From an uncultured Christensenellaceae bacterium (lineage in GTDB: Bacteria > Bacillota > Clostridia > Christensenellales > UBA3700), in assembly GCA_902373595.1 (NCBI GenBank), contig CABKMX010000014.1, forward strand, positions 1 through 10,922: a stretch of 10,922 nucleotides of DNA, read 5' to 3'. The stretch's first letter is position 1, and each line of letters starts with the position of its first letter. Under the pieces are notes generated by a model. The model was not told where the DNA came from, did no database searches, and worked only from the letters and a program-made list of their open reading frames with translations. The position numbers were made by a program, and so were the translations under genes. Shown piece after piece: positions 1 through 7,185 of this stretch.

Positions 1-7
1 GTCTTGG

Positions 8-1540
8 TTACTCCTCTTCGGGAGCGGGATTGTTGGTGATGTAGGTCTCCTTGTCCGCGTCCGTCATGAACTTGGGGATCGTGCCGTCCTCGGTCTTGTC
101 GGATTCCTCATATCCGCTTGCCATCTTGCCCTCGGAGACGTCATCAATGCCGTCCTCCATAAATGTCGCGGGGATGTCCATGCGGAAGGTGTAGCTGTAG
201 GTGTTGTCGATGTAGTACAGCGCTCCGTCTACAATCGTCGGGACGAGCCACGAAGTGCTGATTGCGTCCGCGCTGACGCGGTGCGCCTCCGGCATCGGGG
301 CGGCAGCGTCGTTCGCCTTGGCGAGAAGTCCCGTTGCGACATAGAGGTTGTTGGAGACGATGTAGTAGAGCGTGTCGCTCGCGACGTCATACTCGAGCAC
401 GGTCGCGGAGCCGGACAACGCATAGTCCTCGGCGTCGATTGTGACCTGCACGCCGTCCGCGGCGATTGGCTTGTAGACGGTGAACACGTTGGACGAGAGC
501 ACAGCCGCGCCGTTGTCGAGCCCGATGTGGATGATGCCCGACAGCGAAGACTCGGCGAGTTTGACCTCTTTGGTCTTGTCAAACGACGGAGCCGCGCCGG
601 TGAACTTGATACCGTAGGTGCGCGCGCTCGAGTCCACGCCGGCCGCTGCGGTCCTGGTGTAGTAGAGCGTCACGCCGTCCGCATCGTCGCCGACCGAGAG
701 CACGGAGATTGTGTATTGATTCTCTCTGTCTCCGACCGCGCCGTCCTTGCCCCACGTCGTCGCGTCAATCAACTTGATCGGCTCGCCGCCGTTGGTCGCG
801 TACAGCTCGTTGCCGTAAACATTGCCCTCTTCGGAATCGGACGTCTTGGTGTAGAAGACGTAGTCCTTGACGCTGCCCTCGGAGGCGTTGGGGTCGTAAG
901 TGTCGTTGTGGTGGAAGGTGACCGCCGAGATGTTGTCGTCAATCACGGTCGCCGCCTTGTCCACCGCGGACGCGGTGTAGCCGACCTTGTAGAGCGTGCC
1001 GCTGTTGTAGTAGATGAGCGCGTTCGGGGTGAACACGTAGTTGACGGTCGCGCCCTCAACCATCGTAATCAGCTGAGTGCCGGTGCCGTCAATCTTGGTG
1101 CGGTAGTATTCGAGGAAATCGACCTGAACGACGCCGTCACGGTCGGTCTTGGTCGTCGGAGAGACATAGTAGATCCACTCGCCGAAGAGATAGATGCCGC
1201 CCGAGGCGTACGAGGTCATGAACATCTTGGGGACGACCACCGCGGTGTCGGTCAACGTCCCGTCCTCGCCGATTTTGCTCTTCATGATGCTGCCCTTGAC
1301 GGACGCTTTGCCGAAGTAGTTGTCGGACGGCGCGGTGATGTTGTCGGTGCTGTCGTGACCGTTGATGTAGTAGAGCCAATCCCCCTGCTTGACCGCAAGG
1401 GAGCCGTTGTTCTCGACGACGGCGTTTGCGTCGCCGCCCTCAACGGGGCCCCATTCAAAGCTTTGACCGCATGCGGCAAGAGCCGCCACCATGCAGATGA
1501 GCAGCGCCGCTATCAAAACTTTTTTGAATGCTTTCGTCAT
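8..1540 (-). CDS. Exported lipoprotein with repeated YY beta motifs (probable beta-propeller)
   Basis: The 510-residue product begins with a lipoprotein signal: basic MTKAFKK, a hydrophobic stretch at residues 8-23, and the lipobox LAAC with Cys24 as the lipidation site. It should be anchored to the outer face of the membrane. The mature part has no enzyme motif I recognise. It carries seven spaced strands of the type LYYI: residues 55-59, 122-126, 175-179, 227-231, 291-295, 390-394 and 440-444. This resembles the solenoid or propeller repeats of DUF5050-like clostridial lipoproteins. The last 50 residues are acidic and probably flexible. The ATG at 1538-1540 has an AGGAG site at 1547-1551, six bases away, and its own promoter at 1587-1615, so it is transcribed separately from ung. 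The lipoprotein call is firm. The fold is inferred and the function is unknown; ligand or glycan binding at the surface is one possibility. Confidence 0.75.
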   Translation of the reverse strand: MTKAFKKVLIAALLICMVAALAACGQSFEWGPVEGGDANAVVENNGSLAVKQGDWLYYINGHDSTDNITAPSDNYFGKASVKGSIMKSKIGEDGTLTDTAVVVPKMFMTSYASGGIYLFGEWIYYVSPTTKTDRDGVVQVDFLEYYRTKIDGTGTQLITMVEGATVNYVFTPNALIYYNSGTLYKVGYTASAVDKAATVIDDNISAVTFHHNDTYDPNASEGSVKDYVFYTKTSDSEEGNVYGNELYATNGGEPIKLIDATTWGKDGAVGDRENQYTISVLSVGDDADGVTLYYTRTAAAGVDSSARTYGIKFTGAAPSFDKTKEVKLAESSLSGIIHIGLDNGAAVLSSNVFTVYKPIAADGVQVTIDAEDYALSGSATVLEYDVASDTLYYIVSNNLYVATGLLAKANDAAAPMPEAHRVSADAISTSWLVPTIVDGALYYIDNTYSYTFRMDIPATFMEDGIDDVSEGKMASGYEESDKTEDGTIPKFMTDADKETYITNNPAPEEE

Positions 1541-1586
1541 ATTTTACTCCTGTATATGCGTCTGCGAATATTTCACAAGTATATAC

Positions 1587-1615
1587 ATTATAATATACCG
1601 CCCGCGAATTGGCAA
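1587..1615 (-). promoter_or_regulatory. Sigma-A-type promoter for the 510-aa lipoprotein gene
   Basis: On the minus strand, TTGCCA (1610-1615) is followed after 17 bases by a perfect TATAAT (1587-1592). The predicted start of transcription is near 1580, giving a leader of about 40 bases before the ATG at 1540, with the AGGAG ribosome site inside it. Spacing and position both fit. The surrounding sequence is AT-rich, unlike the flanking genes. Confidence 0.75.
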
Positions 1616-1667
1616 ACGTTTTTTGCGCAAAAATTACGCTTACGCGGACAAATGCGGCTCAAAATAC

Positions 1668-1691
1668 AAAAAACCGCCGTCCCGTGCGGTT
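1668..1691 (-). terminator. Probable intrinsic terminator after ung
   Basis: Read on the minus strand, AACCGC (1686-1691) pairs with GCGGTT (1672-1677) around an eight-base loop, and a six-T run follows at 1673-1668, two of whose bases are in the stem. It lies about 150 bases beyond the ung stop and about 50 bases before the next gene's -35 box, so it would separate the two transcription units. The stem is short, so strength is uncertain. Confidence 0.55.
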
Positions 1692-1844
1692 CCGTTTCTG
1701 CGTCCGAGCCTCTTCTCGAAACGCCTTTTGATTGTATCGACGTCGGTCTTCGACGGATTTCACCGCTCCGACCGACACGAAGAACGACGCTTTGGCGCCG
1801 CCGCAAAACCGCCGTTCGTCCGAAAAATCTTGACCTGTATGCGG

Positions 1845-2549
1845 TTATCCCTGCCTTGTCGCCGCCTCGTATTCGGCGAGCGAACGCTTTGACCAGTCAA
1901 TCGGGCGCATGCCGTGTGCGGTCAAAAACTCGTTCGCCTTGGAGAAGTGGCGGCACTCCAAAAAGCCCTGATAGAACGACAGCGGGCTCGGGTGCACGCT
2001 CTCGAGTACGAGGTGTCGAGACTTGTCTATCATCGCGCCCTTGCGCTTGGCATAGCCGCCCCAAAGCATGAACACAAGCGGCTTTTTCCGCGCCGCGAGC
2101 ATAGCGACGACCGCGTCGGTGAACCTCTCCCAGCCCTTGCCGGCATGGCTTTGCGGTCTGCCCTCGCGCACCGTAAGCACGCTGTTGAGCAGCAGCACGC
2201 CCTGCTTCGCCCAGCCGCGCAAGTCGCCGCAGCTCGTAGGCTCTATCCCGAGGTCGTATTGCAACGCCTTGTAGATGTTGACGAGCGACGGCGGACACGC
2301 AATCCCCTCGCCGACCGAAAAGCACAAGCCGTTGGCTTGCCCCGCGCCGTGATAGGGGTCCTGACCCAAGATGACGACCTCGGTATCGTCATACGAAGAA
2401 TACTCGAACGCCGCCAAGATTTCCTTCATCGGCGGATATACCCTGCCGTTGCGGTACTCTTCGCGCAAAAAGTCGCGCAGTTTCGCCATATATTCGCTCG
2501 ACGTCTCCGCGGCGAGCTTTTGATCCCAATCGTTGCCCAAATGCGTCAT
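1845..2549 (-). CDS. ung: Uracil-DNA glycosylase, family 1
   Basis: This enzyme removes uracil from DNA by cleaving the N-glycosidic bond, the first step of base-excision repair in the cytoplasm. The 234-residue product has the full family signature: GQDPYHG at 62-68 with Asp64 as the water-activating residue, the LLLNSVLTV segment at 119-127 and the DNA-intercalating HPSPLS loop at 186-191. Length is close to the usual 220-230 residues and the end (RPIDWS) is typical. I chose the ATG at 2547-2549. An in-frame ATG at 2609 would add 20 residues unlike the family N-terminus and lies upstream of the promoter at 2556-2585. There is no convincing ribosome site, and the predicted transcription start falls on the ATG itself. 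The gene is transcribed away from the PHP phosphatase gene and probably ends at the hairpin near 1668. Confidence 0.97.
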   Translation of the reverse strand: MTHLGNDWDQKLAAETSSEYMAKLRDFLREEYRNGRVYPPMKEILAAFEYSSYDDTEVVILGQDPYHGAGQANGLCFSVGEGIACPPSLVNIYKALQYDLGIEPTSCGDLRGWAKQGVLLLNSVLTVREGRPQSHAGKGWERFTDAVVAMLAARKKPLVFMLWGGYAKRKGAMIDKSRHLVLESVHPSPLSFYQGFLECRHFSKANEFLTAHGMRPIDWSKRSLAEYEAATRQG

Positions 2550-2555
2550 AGCGAT

Positions 2556-2585
2556 ATTGTACACCCAGGGAACGGCGTTTGTCAA
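2556..2585 (-). promoter_or_regulatory. Promoter for ung, placed for a leaderless transcript
   Basis: On the minus strand a perfect TTGACA (2580-2585) is followed after 18 bases by TACAAT (2556-2561, five of six consensus). Only six bases separate the -10 box from the ATG at 2549, so a start seven bases beyond the -10 would be the A of the start codon. No Shine-Dalgarno sequence fits in the gap. Confidence 0.65.
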
Positions 2586-2602
2586 CGCGCGCCCGCATAC
2601 GA

Positions 2603-2632
2603 TTGACATCCGCCGCGCCGAAGTTGTAAACT
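2603..2632 (+). promoter_or_regulatory. Promoter for the PHP phosphatase gene, placed for a leaderless transcript
   Basis: A perfect TTGACA (2603-2608) is followed after 18 bases by TAAACT (2627-2632, four of six consensus). Six bases then lead to the ATG at 2639. This is the mirror image of the ung promoter, with the two -35 boxes 17 bases apart. An in-frame stop (TAA at 2627-2629) lies inside the -10 box and there is no other start codon between it and the ATG, so the protein cannot begin further upstream. Confidence 0.55.
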
Positions 2633-2638
2633 GTAGGC

Positions 2639-3454
2639 ATGAAAGAAATCATCGATTGCCATACTCATTGCGACTTTTCCCACGACAGCACGGCTCCGGC
2701 GCGCGATATGATCGAGAGTGCGCTCGCCAAAGGGCTGTCCTATTTTGCGATCACCGACCACTGCGACAAGGACTGCGAGGTCTTGCCCGGCTACGAATAT
2801 ATCCGCCAAATCGACCTTCCTCGCCGCTTTGAAGAAATCGTGCGCCTGCGCGACGAATACCGCGGCAGACTCGACGTCGCCGTCGGGATAGAATACGGCT
2901 GGCTTGCCGCCGCCGACCCTCTTTACATCGAGATAAACAAGCAATACGAGACGGACATCATCATCAACTCCGTCCACCTCGTATCGGGCGAGGACTGCTA
3001 CTTCGCGCCCTTCTTCGACAAGCGCACCCGGCGCGAAGCGTACACCGAATACCTTCAAGACGTGTCCGCGAGCGTGGACGCGCCGTACGATTACGACGTC
3101 ATCGGCCACATAGGCTATGTGATACGCAAGGCTCCGTATGAGGACAAAGTGATGCGCTACGCCGACTACTCCGACCTGCTCGACGAGATCTTGCGCAAGC
3201 TGATTGCAAAGGGCAAAGCGCTCGAGCTCAACAGCCACGCCGAAGGGACGGGGCTGGACTTTTTGCCCGAACCGGACACTCTGCGCCGCTACCGTGAACT
3301 TGGCGGCGAGCTGGTGACATTCGGCTCGGACGCCCACGCTCCCGAGAATATTGCGCGCAATTTCGACCTTGTCTGCGAGGCGCTCAAAGCGGCGGGATTC
3401 AAGTATCTGTTCAAATACAAGGCGCATTCGCCGATTGCGATAAAGTTGGATTGA
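2639..3454 (+). CDS. PHP-domain phosphatase, histidinol-phosphatase (HisJ/HisK) family
   Basis: The 271-residue protein is a single PHP domain, a metal-dependent phosphoesterase fold with several histidine and aspartate ligands. Visible metal-site motifs are DCHTH at 6-10, ITDHCD at 38-43, GIEYG at 83-87 with Glu85, SVH at 111-113, GHIGY at 156-160, ELNSHA at 196-201 and FGSDAH at 228-233. Order and length match the histidinol-phosphate phosphatases of Gram-positive bacteria (about 268 residues), which release phosphate in the penultimate step of histidine synthesis. No other his gene is in the window, and clostridia carry PHP paralogues of unknown substrate, so the exact substrate is inference. 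The ATG is fixed by an in-frame stop just upstream. The methyltransferase gene follows after 22 bases, so the two are probably co-transcribed. Confidence 0.85.
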   Translation: MKEIIDCHTHCDFSHDSTAPARDMIESALAKGLSYFAITDHCDKDCEVLPGYEYIRQIDLPRRFEEIVRLRDEYRGRLDVAVGIEYGWLAAADPLYIEINKQYETDIIINSVHLVSGEDCYFAPFFDKRTRREAYTEYLQDVSASVDAPYDYDVIGHIGYVIRKAPYEDKVMRYADYSDLLDEILRKLIAKGKALELNSHAEGTGLDFLPEPDTLRRYRELGGELVTFGSDAHAPENIARNFDLVCEALKAAGFKYLFKYKAHSPIAIKLD

Positions 3455-3476
3455 CGCACACGGGCACGAAAAAACT

Positions 3477-4829
3477 ATGACGAAATACGATGCATACACC
3501 GAACGCATAAAACGCCTTCTTCCCGACGAGTGGGAGGCGTTCTTGCGCGCCTCGGCGTGCGCTCCGTCGCTGAGAGTAAACACCTTGAAAATGACGCCGG
3601 CGCGGCTCGAAACGCTGCTCGGCGTGCCGCTCGACCCTGTCGAATGGTGTGCGGACGGCCGCTACTACCCCGAGGAGTTCGCCGCCGGCAAGACGGCGCT
3701 TCACGAAGGCGGAGCGTACTACATCCAAGAGGCGAGCGCAATGCTTCCGGCAACTCTGCTCGACGCGCGCCCCGGCGAACTCGTCCTCGACCTGTGCGCC
3801 GCTCCGGGGGGTAAGAGCGGTCAGCTCGCCGCCGCGATGAGAGGCGAAGGACTGCTCGTCTGCAACGAGGTCGTCCCCTCTCGAGCCGCGATTTTGTCGC
3901 GCAACATCGAGAGGCTCGGAGTGCGCAATGCGGTCGTGCTCAACGAGAGCGTGCCGCGGCTGCAGACGCGCTTTCCTTCCGCGTTCGACAAGATCTTGGT
4001 CGACGCGCCCTGCTCGGGCGAAGGCATGTTCGCCAAAGATCCTAACGCACGCGCCGAATGGACGGCGGACTCTCCGACGATATGCGCGGCGCGCCAAAAG
4101 GCAATCTTGGACAGCGCCGCCGCAATGCTCAAATCGGGCGGCGTGCTCTGTTACAGCACCTGCACCTTCGCCCCCGAAGAGAACGAATTGCAAGTCGAAG
4201 ACTTTTTGCGCTCTCATCCCGAGTTCGAACTTGTCAAACTTCGCACCGCGATTCCGCAGCCTCGTCTTGCCGACTTCGTGCCGAAAGCCGTCGCGTCGAA
4301 GTGCGTGCGCGTCATGCCTCACCTTGCGCGCGGCAACGGGCACTTCTGCGCGCTGATGCGCAAGACGGACGGCGACGACATCTCTCTGCCGAGAGCGAGA
4401 TATTCCGTCCCCCGCGCGATGGCGCGCGTCTGGGACGACTTTGCGAAAAGCGCTCTCAAAACAACGTCGATTGCCCCCAACGCGGCGTTCGGCGACTCCC
4501 TCGTCATGCTTCCGGAATGCTGTCCCGACCTGTCCGGGCTCAAGACCTTGCGCTCGGGCTTGAGGCTGGGCGACGTCGTCAAGGGCAGACTCGACCCCTC
4601 GCACTCGCTCGCCGCCGCACTCTCGGCGGACGACGCGACAAATGTACTCAATCTACCGCACGACAGCCGCGCAGCGCGCGACTATCTGTTCGGCGCGACG
4701 CTCGAGAGCGACGCGCGCGGCTGGTGTTTGGTTGCGGCGAGCGGCTGTTCGCTGGGCTGGGGCAAAGGCTCGGACGGCACAATCAAAAATCACTATCCCA
4801 AAGGCTTGCGCCCGACGCGCAGCCACTGA
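3477..4829 (+). CDS. rsmF: RsmF-like rRNA (cytosine-5) methyltransferase, RsmB/NOP family
   Basis: This 450-residue enzyme should transfer a methyl group from S-adenosylmethionine to C5 of a cytosine, most likely in 16S rRNA. The catalytic domain has the SAM loop DLCAAPGGKSG at 105-115, the DAPCSGEG motif with Cys179, and YSTCT with Cys229. The two cysteines are the releasing and nucleophilic residues typical of RNA m5C methyltransferases. The C-terminal part, about 365-450, with GWGK and NHYPKGLR near its end, matches the PUA-like RNA-binding tail of the Firmicute RsmF group. Length agrees with full-length homologues. The ATG has no obvious ribosome site, but the family-like N-terminus starts here and no upstream start is in frame. 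It is probably translated from the PHP-gene mRNA. The target cytosine cannot be read from sequence; E. coli RsmF modifies C1407 and homologues differ. Confidence 0.9.
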   Translation: MTKYDAYTERIKRLLPDEWEAFLRASACAPSLRVNTLKMTPARLETLLGVPLDPVEWCADGRYYPEEFAAGKTALHEGGAYYIQEASAMLPATLLDARPGELVLDLCAAPGGKSGQLAAAMRGEGLLVCNEVVPSRAAILSRNIERLGVRNAVVLNESVPRLQTRFPSAFDKILVDAPCSGEGMFAKDPNARAEWTADSPTICAARQKAILDSAAAMLKSGGVLCYSTCTFAPEENELQVEDFLRSHPEFELVKLRTAIPQPRLADFVPKAVASKCVRVMPHLARGNGHFCALMRKTDGDDISLPRARYSVPRAMARVWDDFAKSALKTTSIAPNAAFGDSLVMLPECCPDLSGLKTLRSGLRLGDVVKGRLDPSHSLAAALSADDATNVLNLPHDSRAARDYLFGATLESDARGWCLVAASGCSLGWGKGSDGTIKNHYPKGLRPTRSH

Positions 4830-4851
4830 TTTTTGACTTGCTTTTACGCAT

Positions 4852-4888
4852 AAAAACGGCCTCGCGTTTTGCGAAGCCGTCGTTTTTT
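4852..4888. terminator. Bidirectional terminator between convergent genes
   Basis: ACGGC (4856-4860) pairs with GCCGT (4876-4880), and after one mismatch TCGC (4862-4865) pairs with GCGA (4871-4874) around the loop GTTTT. A run of six T follows at 4883-4888 for the + strand, and five A at 4852-4856 give a T run on the minus strand. It ends the PHP-rsmF unit and the dehydratase unit. The dehydratase stop codon (4887-4889) sits inside the forward T run. Confidence 0.85.
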
Positions 4889-7088
4889 ATTTGCGTTTTG
4901 CGCTCTGTTTTTTGCCGCTGCTTTTGGGCTTTTCAGCCTTTTCTTTGGGCTTTTTCTCTTTGCCGTCTTCGGCGGATTGTTCGGGCTCAATCTTTTCGGG
5001 GACCGCTTCTTTGAGCGGCTCGGGCTTGCCGTCGCTCTCTTGCGCGGGCGCCTGTTTGCCGGCGTCCGTCTCTTTGCTCGCCTTCTCCTCTTCCGCCTTG
5101 ACCTTTTCGGCGTACTCCTTTTGATATTGAGCGTCCTTCTTCATCATCTGCTCAAAGTAGACGGTGTCGTGATGAAAGGTCGGCACGAGCACTTTGAGCT
5201 GATCGACGACCGCCTGTTTGTCGTTGGACGCGCATATGCCGCGCATTTTCTCGATCTCGGCGATGAACTTGTCTGCGTCGATGTGCACCTGCTTGCCGAT
5301 GAAGATCTTGTTGTTGTCCGTCTTGCGCAAGCCTTCCTCTTTCATCAACAGCTCTTCGTACAGCTTTTCGCCGGGACGAAGTCCCGTGAACTTGATTTGA
5401 ATGTCCTCATAGGGCGTATAGCCCATCATCTTGATCATGTTCTCGGCGAGAGTTACAATCTTGACCGGCTCGCCCATATCGAGCACGAAGATTTCGCCGC
5501 CGTGAGCGTACGCGCCGGCTTGCAGCACGAGGCTGACCGCCTCGGGAATCGTCATGAAGTATCTGATGATTTCGGGGTGAGTGACGGTGACGGGACCGCC
5601 CTTTTTTATTTGCTCTTTGAACAGCGGTATCACCGACCCGTTGGAGCCGAGCACGTTGCCGAACCTGACCGCGGCGAACTCGGTGACCGAATTGCCGTAA
5701 AGCTGGTGCATGGTCTCGATAATCTCTTCGCAGCAGCGCTTTGTCGCACCCATGACGTTGGTGGGGTTGACCGCCTTGTCGGTGGAGATCATGATGAACT
5801 TGCCGACTTTGTATTCGTACGAAAGCCTGACGACGTTGAGCGTGCCGAACACGTTGTTTTTGACCGCCTCTTCGGGGTTGGTCTCCATCAGCGGCACGTG
5901 TTTGTGCGCGGCGGCGTGGAAGACGATTTGCGGATGATATTCCTCGAACAGGTCGCGCATCTTGCCCTCGTCCGTGACGGACGCAATCTCGACGTTGAGG
6001 TCGACGGCGTCGCCGTAGTTGCGCTTCATCTCCTGCTGTATCTCATACGCGCAATTTTCGTATATGTCGAGGATGATTATCCGGCGCGGATTGAACTTTG
6101 CAATCTGCCGCACGAGCTCGCTTCCAATCGAACCGCCTCCGCCCGTAATCAAGCACACCTTGTCTTGGATATATCCCTTGACGCCCTTGTCGTTGAACGA
6201 GATTTGCTCTCTGCCGAGAAGGTCTCCGATATTGATATCGCGCGCCTGCCCGACGAGGTCGACATTGTTGATCATCTCGCTCATATAGGGCAATACCTTG
6301 AGCTGGCAGCCGGTCTGCATGCACAGCGACAAGATGGATTGGCGAGTCTTCGGGTCTATGGAAGGAATCGCAAAGATAATCGTGCTGACGTCGTTTTTAC
6401 GCACGAGTCTGGGGATCTCTTTTGTCGTACCGACGACCTCGACGTCGCCGATGATGCGGCCGAGCTTGTCCGGATCGTCGTCGACGAGACAGACGGGATT
6501 GTAGATGCTGCTGCCGCGCGACAGCTCCTCCAAAATCGCGCTGGCGGTGAAGCCGGCGCCGATGATCATGGTGCGCTTTTTCTGTCGCGGCAACGCTCTG
6601 TCGCGCAGGCGCGCGTAGACCATCTCGTATATGAGGCGCGAGACGATGATTACGCCCGTGGTCGAAAAGAAGATGTTGAAGTATACGGGGTAGGCTTTGA
6701 GGTTTTCGCCGAGCTGCTCCAAGTCCTCGACGATGGGCATCTTGCCCGAAAGCCAATGCAAAAACGCCTGGTCGAGGATCGCAAGGAGCACGGTGGCGAC
6801 AAGCGTCGCGCCGACGATACGCAGATAGTCCTTGCCGCGAGCATAACGCCACACGACCTTGTTGACCCTGAACGCCCAAAGGCAGATGACGAACAAGACC
6901 GCGGCGACCGGCAGCGCCTTGAAGGCGTTGACGATGATCTCGGTGCCTATGATGTATGCCTGACCGAGAATGACCGATCCCATATAGCATACGCAAACCA
7001 TGAGCGTGTCCGTGATGAGCATCGCCCATTCGCGGAGCGTGCGTATGCTGTACGCCTCCTTCTTGATCTTGATTTTGACCTTCTTCAT
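4887..7088 (-). CDS. Membrane-anchored UDP-sugar 4,6-dehydratase (CapD/PglF/FlaA1 family) with a charged tail
   Basis: Proteins of this family convert UDP-GlcNAc to the 4-keto-6-deoxy sugar, the first step toward bacillosamine, FucNAc or QuiNAc in surface glycans. The 733-residue product has four predicted membrane segments (about 21-43, 51-75, 88-113, 135-160). A first nucleotide-binding fold follows with GAGFTASAI at 177-185, then the catalytic SDR domain with TGGGGSIGSE at 315-324. Active-site elements are STDKA at 435-439 and Met446-x3-Lys450, replacing the usual Tyr-x3-Lys as in PglF and FlaA1. RPGEKLYEE at 571-579 is also characteristic. Residues from about 655 to the end are Lys/Glu/Pro-rich, an extension beyond the usual family end. 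The ATG has AGGA very close to it and no strong ribosome site. The gene lies 97 bases after galE with no clear promoter or terminator between, so co-transcription is likely. The precise product sugar is uncertain. Confidence 0.93.
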   Translation of the reverse strand: MKKVKIKIKKEAYSIRTLREWAMLITDTLMVCVCYMGSVILGQAYIIGTEIIVNAFKALPVAAVLFVICLWAFRVNKVVWRYARGKDYLRIVGATLVATVLLAILDQAFLHWLSGKMPIVEDLEQLGENLKAYPVYFNIFFSTTGVIIVSRLIYEMVYARLRDRALPRQKKRTMIIGAGFTASAILEELSRGSSIYNPVCLVDDDPDKLGRIIGDVEVVGTTKEIPRLVRKNDVSTIIFAIPSIDPKTRQSILSLCMQTGCQLKVLPYMSEMINNVDLVGQARDINIGDLLGREQISFNDKGVKGYIQDKVCLITGGGGSIGSELVRQIAKFNPRRIIILDIYENCAYEIQQEMKRNYGDAVDLNVEIASVTDEGKMRDLFEEYHPQIVFHAAAHKHVPLMETNPEEAVKNNVFGTLNVVRLSYEYKVGKFIMISTDKAVNPTNVMGATKRCCEEIIETMHQLYGNSVTEFAAVRFGNVLGSNGSVIPLFKEQIKKGGPVTVTHPEIIRYFMTIPEAVSLVLQAGAYAHGGEIFVLDMGEPVKIVTLAENMIKMMGYTPYEDIQIKFTGLRPGEKLYEELLMKEEGLRKTDNNKIFIGKQVHIDADKFIAEIEKMRGICASNDKQAVVDQLKVLVPTFHHDTVYFEQMMKKDAQYQKEYAEKVKAEEEKASKETDAGKQAPAQESDGKPEPLKEAVPEKIEPEQSAEDGKEKKPKEKAEKPKSSGKKQSAKRK

Positions 7089-7185
7089 CTTCCTAGTCCC
7101 GCCATACCTTTGCGGCGATGTTCCTCTTCTCTATTATTTTCGTATCTGTGTCTGTTATCCGCACATTATCGCAGCTGCGCCGCGC

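Larger units (their letters stand above)
1541..1844. other. 304-base intergenic stretch between ung and the lipoprotein gene
   Basis: No gene is supported here. Possible reading frames that cross it are arginine-rich, lack a ribosome site and extend into flanking genes in the wrong frame. It holds the lipoprotein promoter and leader (1541-1615), a terminator-like hairpin for minus-strand transcription (1668-1691) and a second imperfect stem-loop (1693-1723). Between 1724 and 1844 I see only a short perfect hairpin (CGTCG, five-base loop, CGACG at 1741-1755) and no clear promoter. Confidence 0.6.

Noticed and set aside
281..2071. A 596-codon open frame on the + strand across the lipoprotein gene, the intergenic gap and the ung end
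   Set aside because: It crosses the promoter and terminator region and two minus-strand genes, and is Arg/Val/Asp-rich without domain or ribosome site. It is a shadow of the minus-strand coding frames.
3411..4604. A 397-codon minus-strand frame opposite the methyltransferase
   Set aside because: The + strand shows a complete m5C methyltransferase with both catalytic cysteines; the antisense product has no recognisable motif.
7170..7179. Perfect palindrome CGCAGCTGCG just after galE, considered as a terminator
   Set aside because: There is no room for a loop and no T run follows on either strand, so it does not look like an intrinsic terminator and galE is probably co-transcribed with the dehydratase gene.
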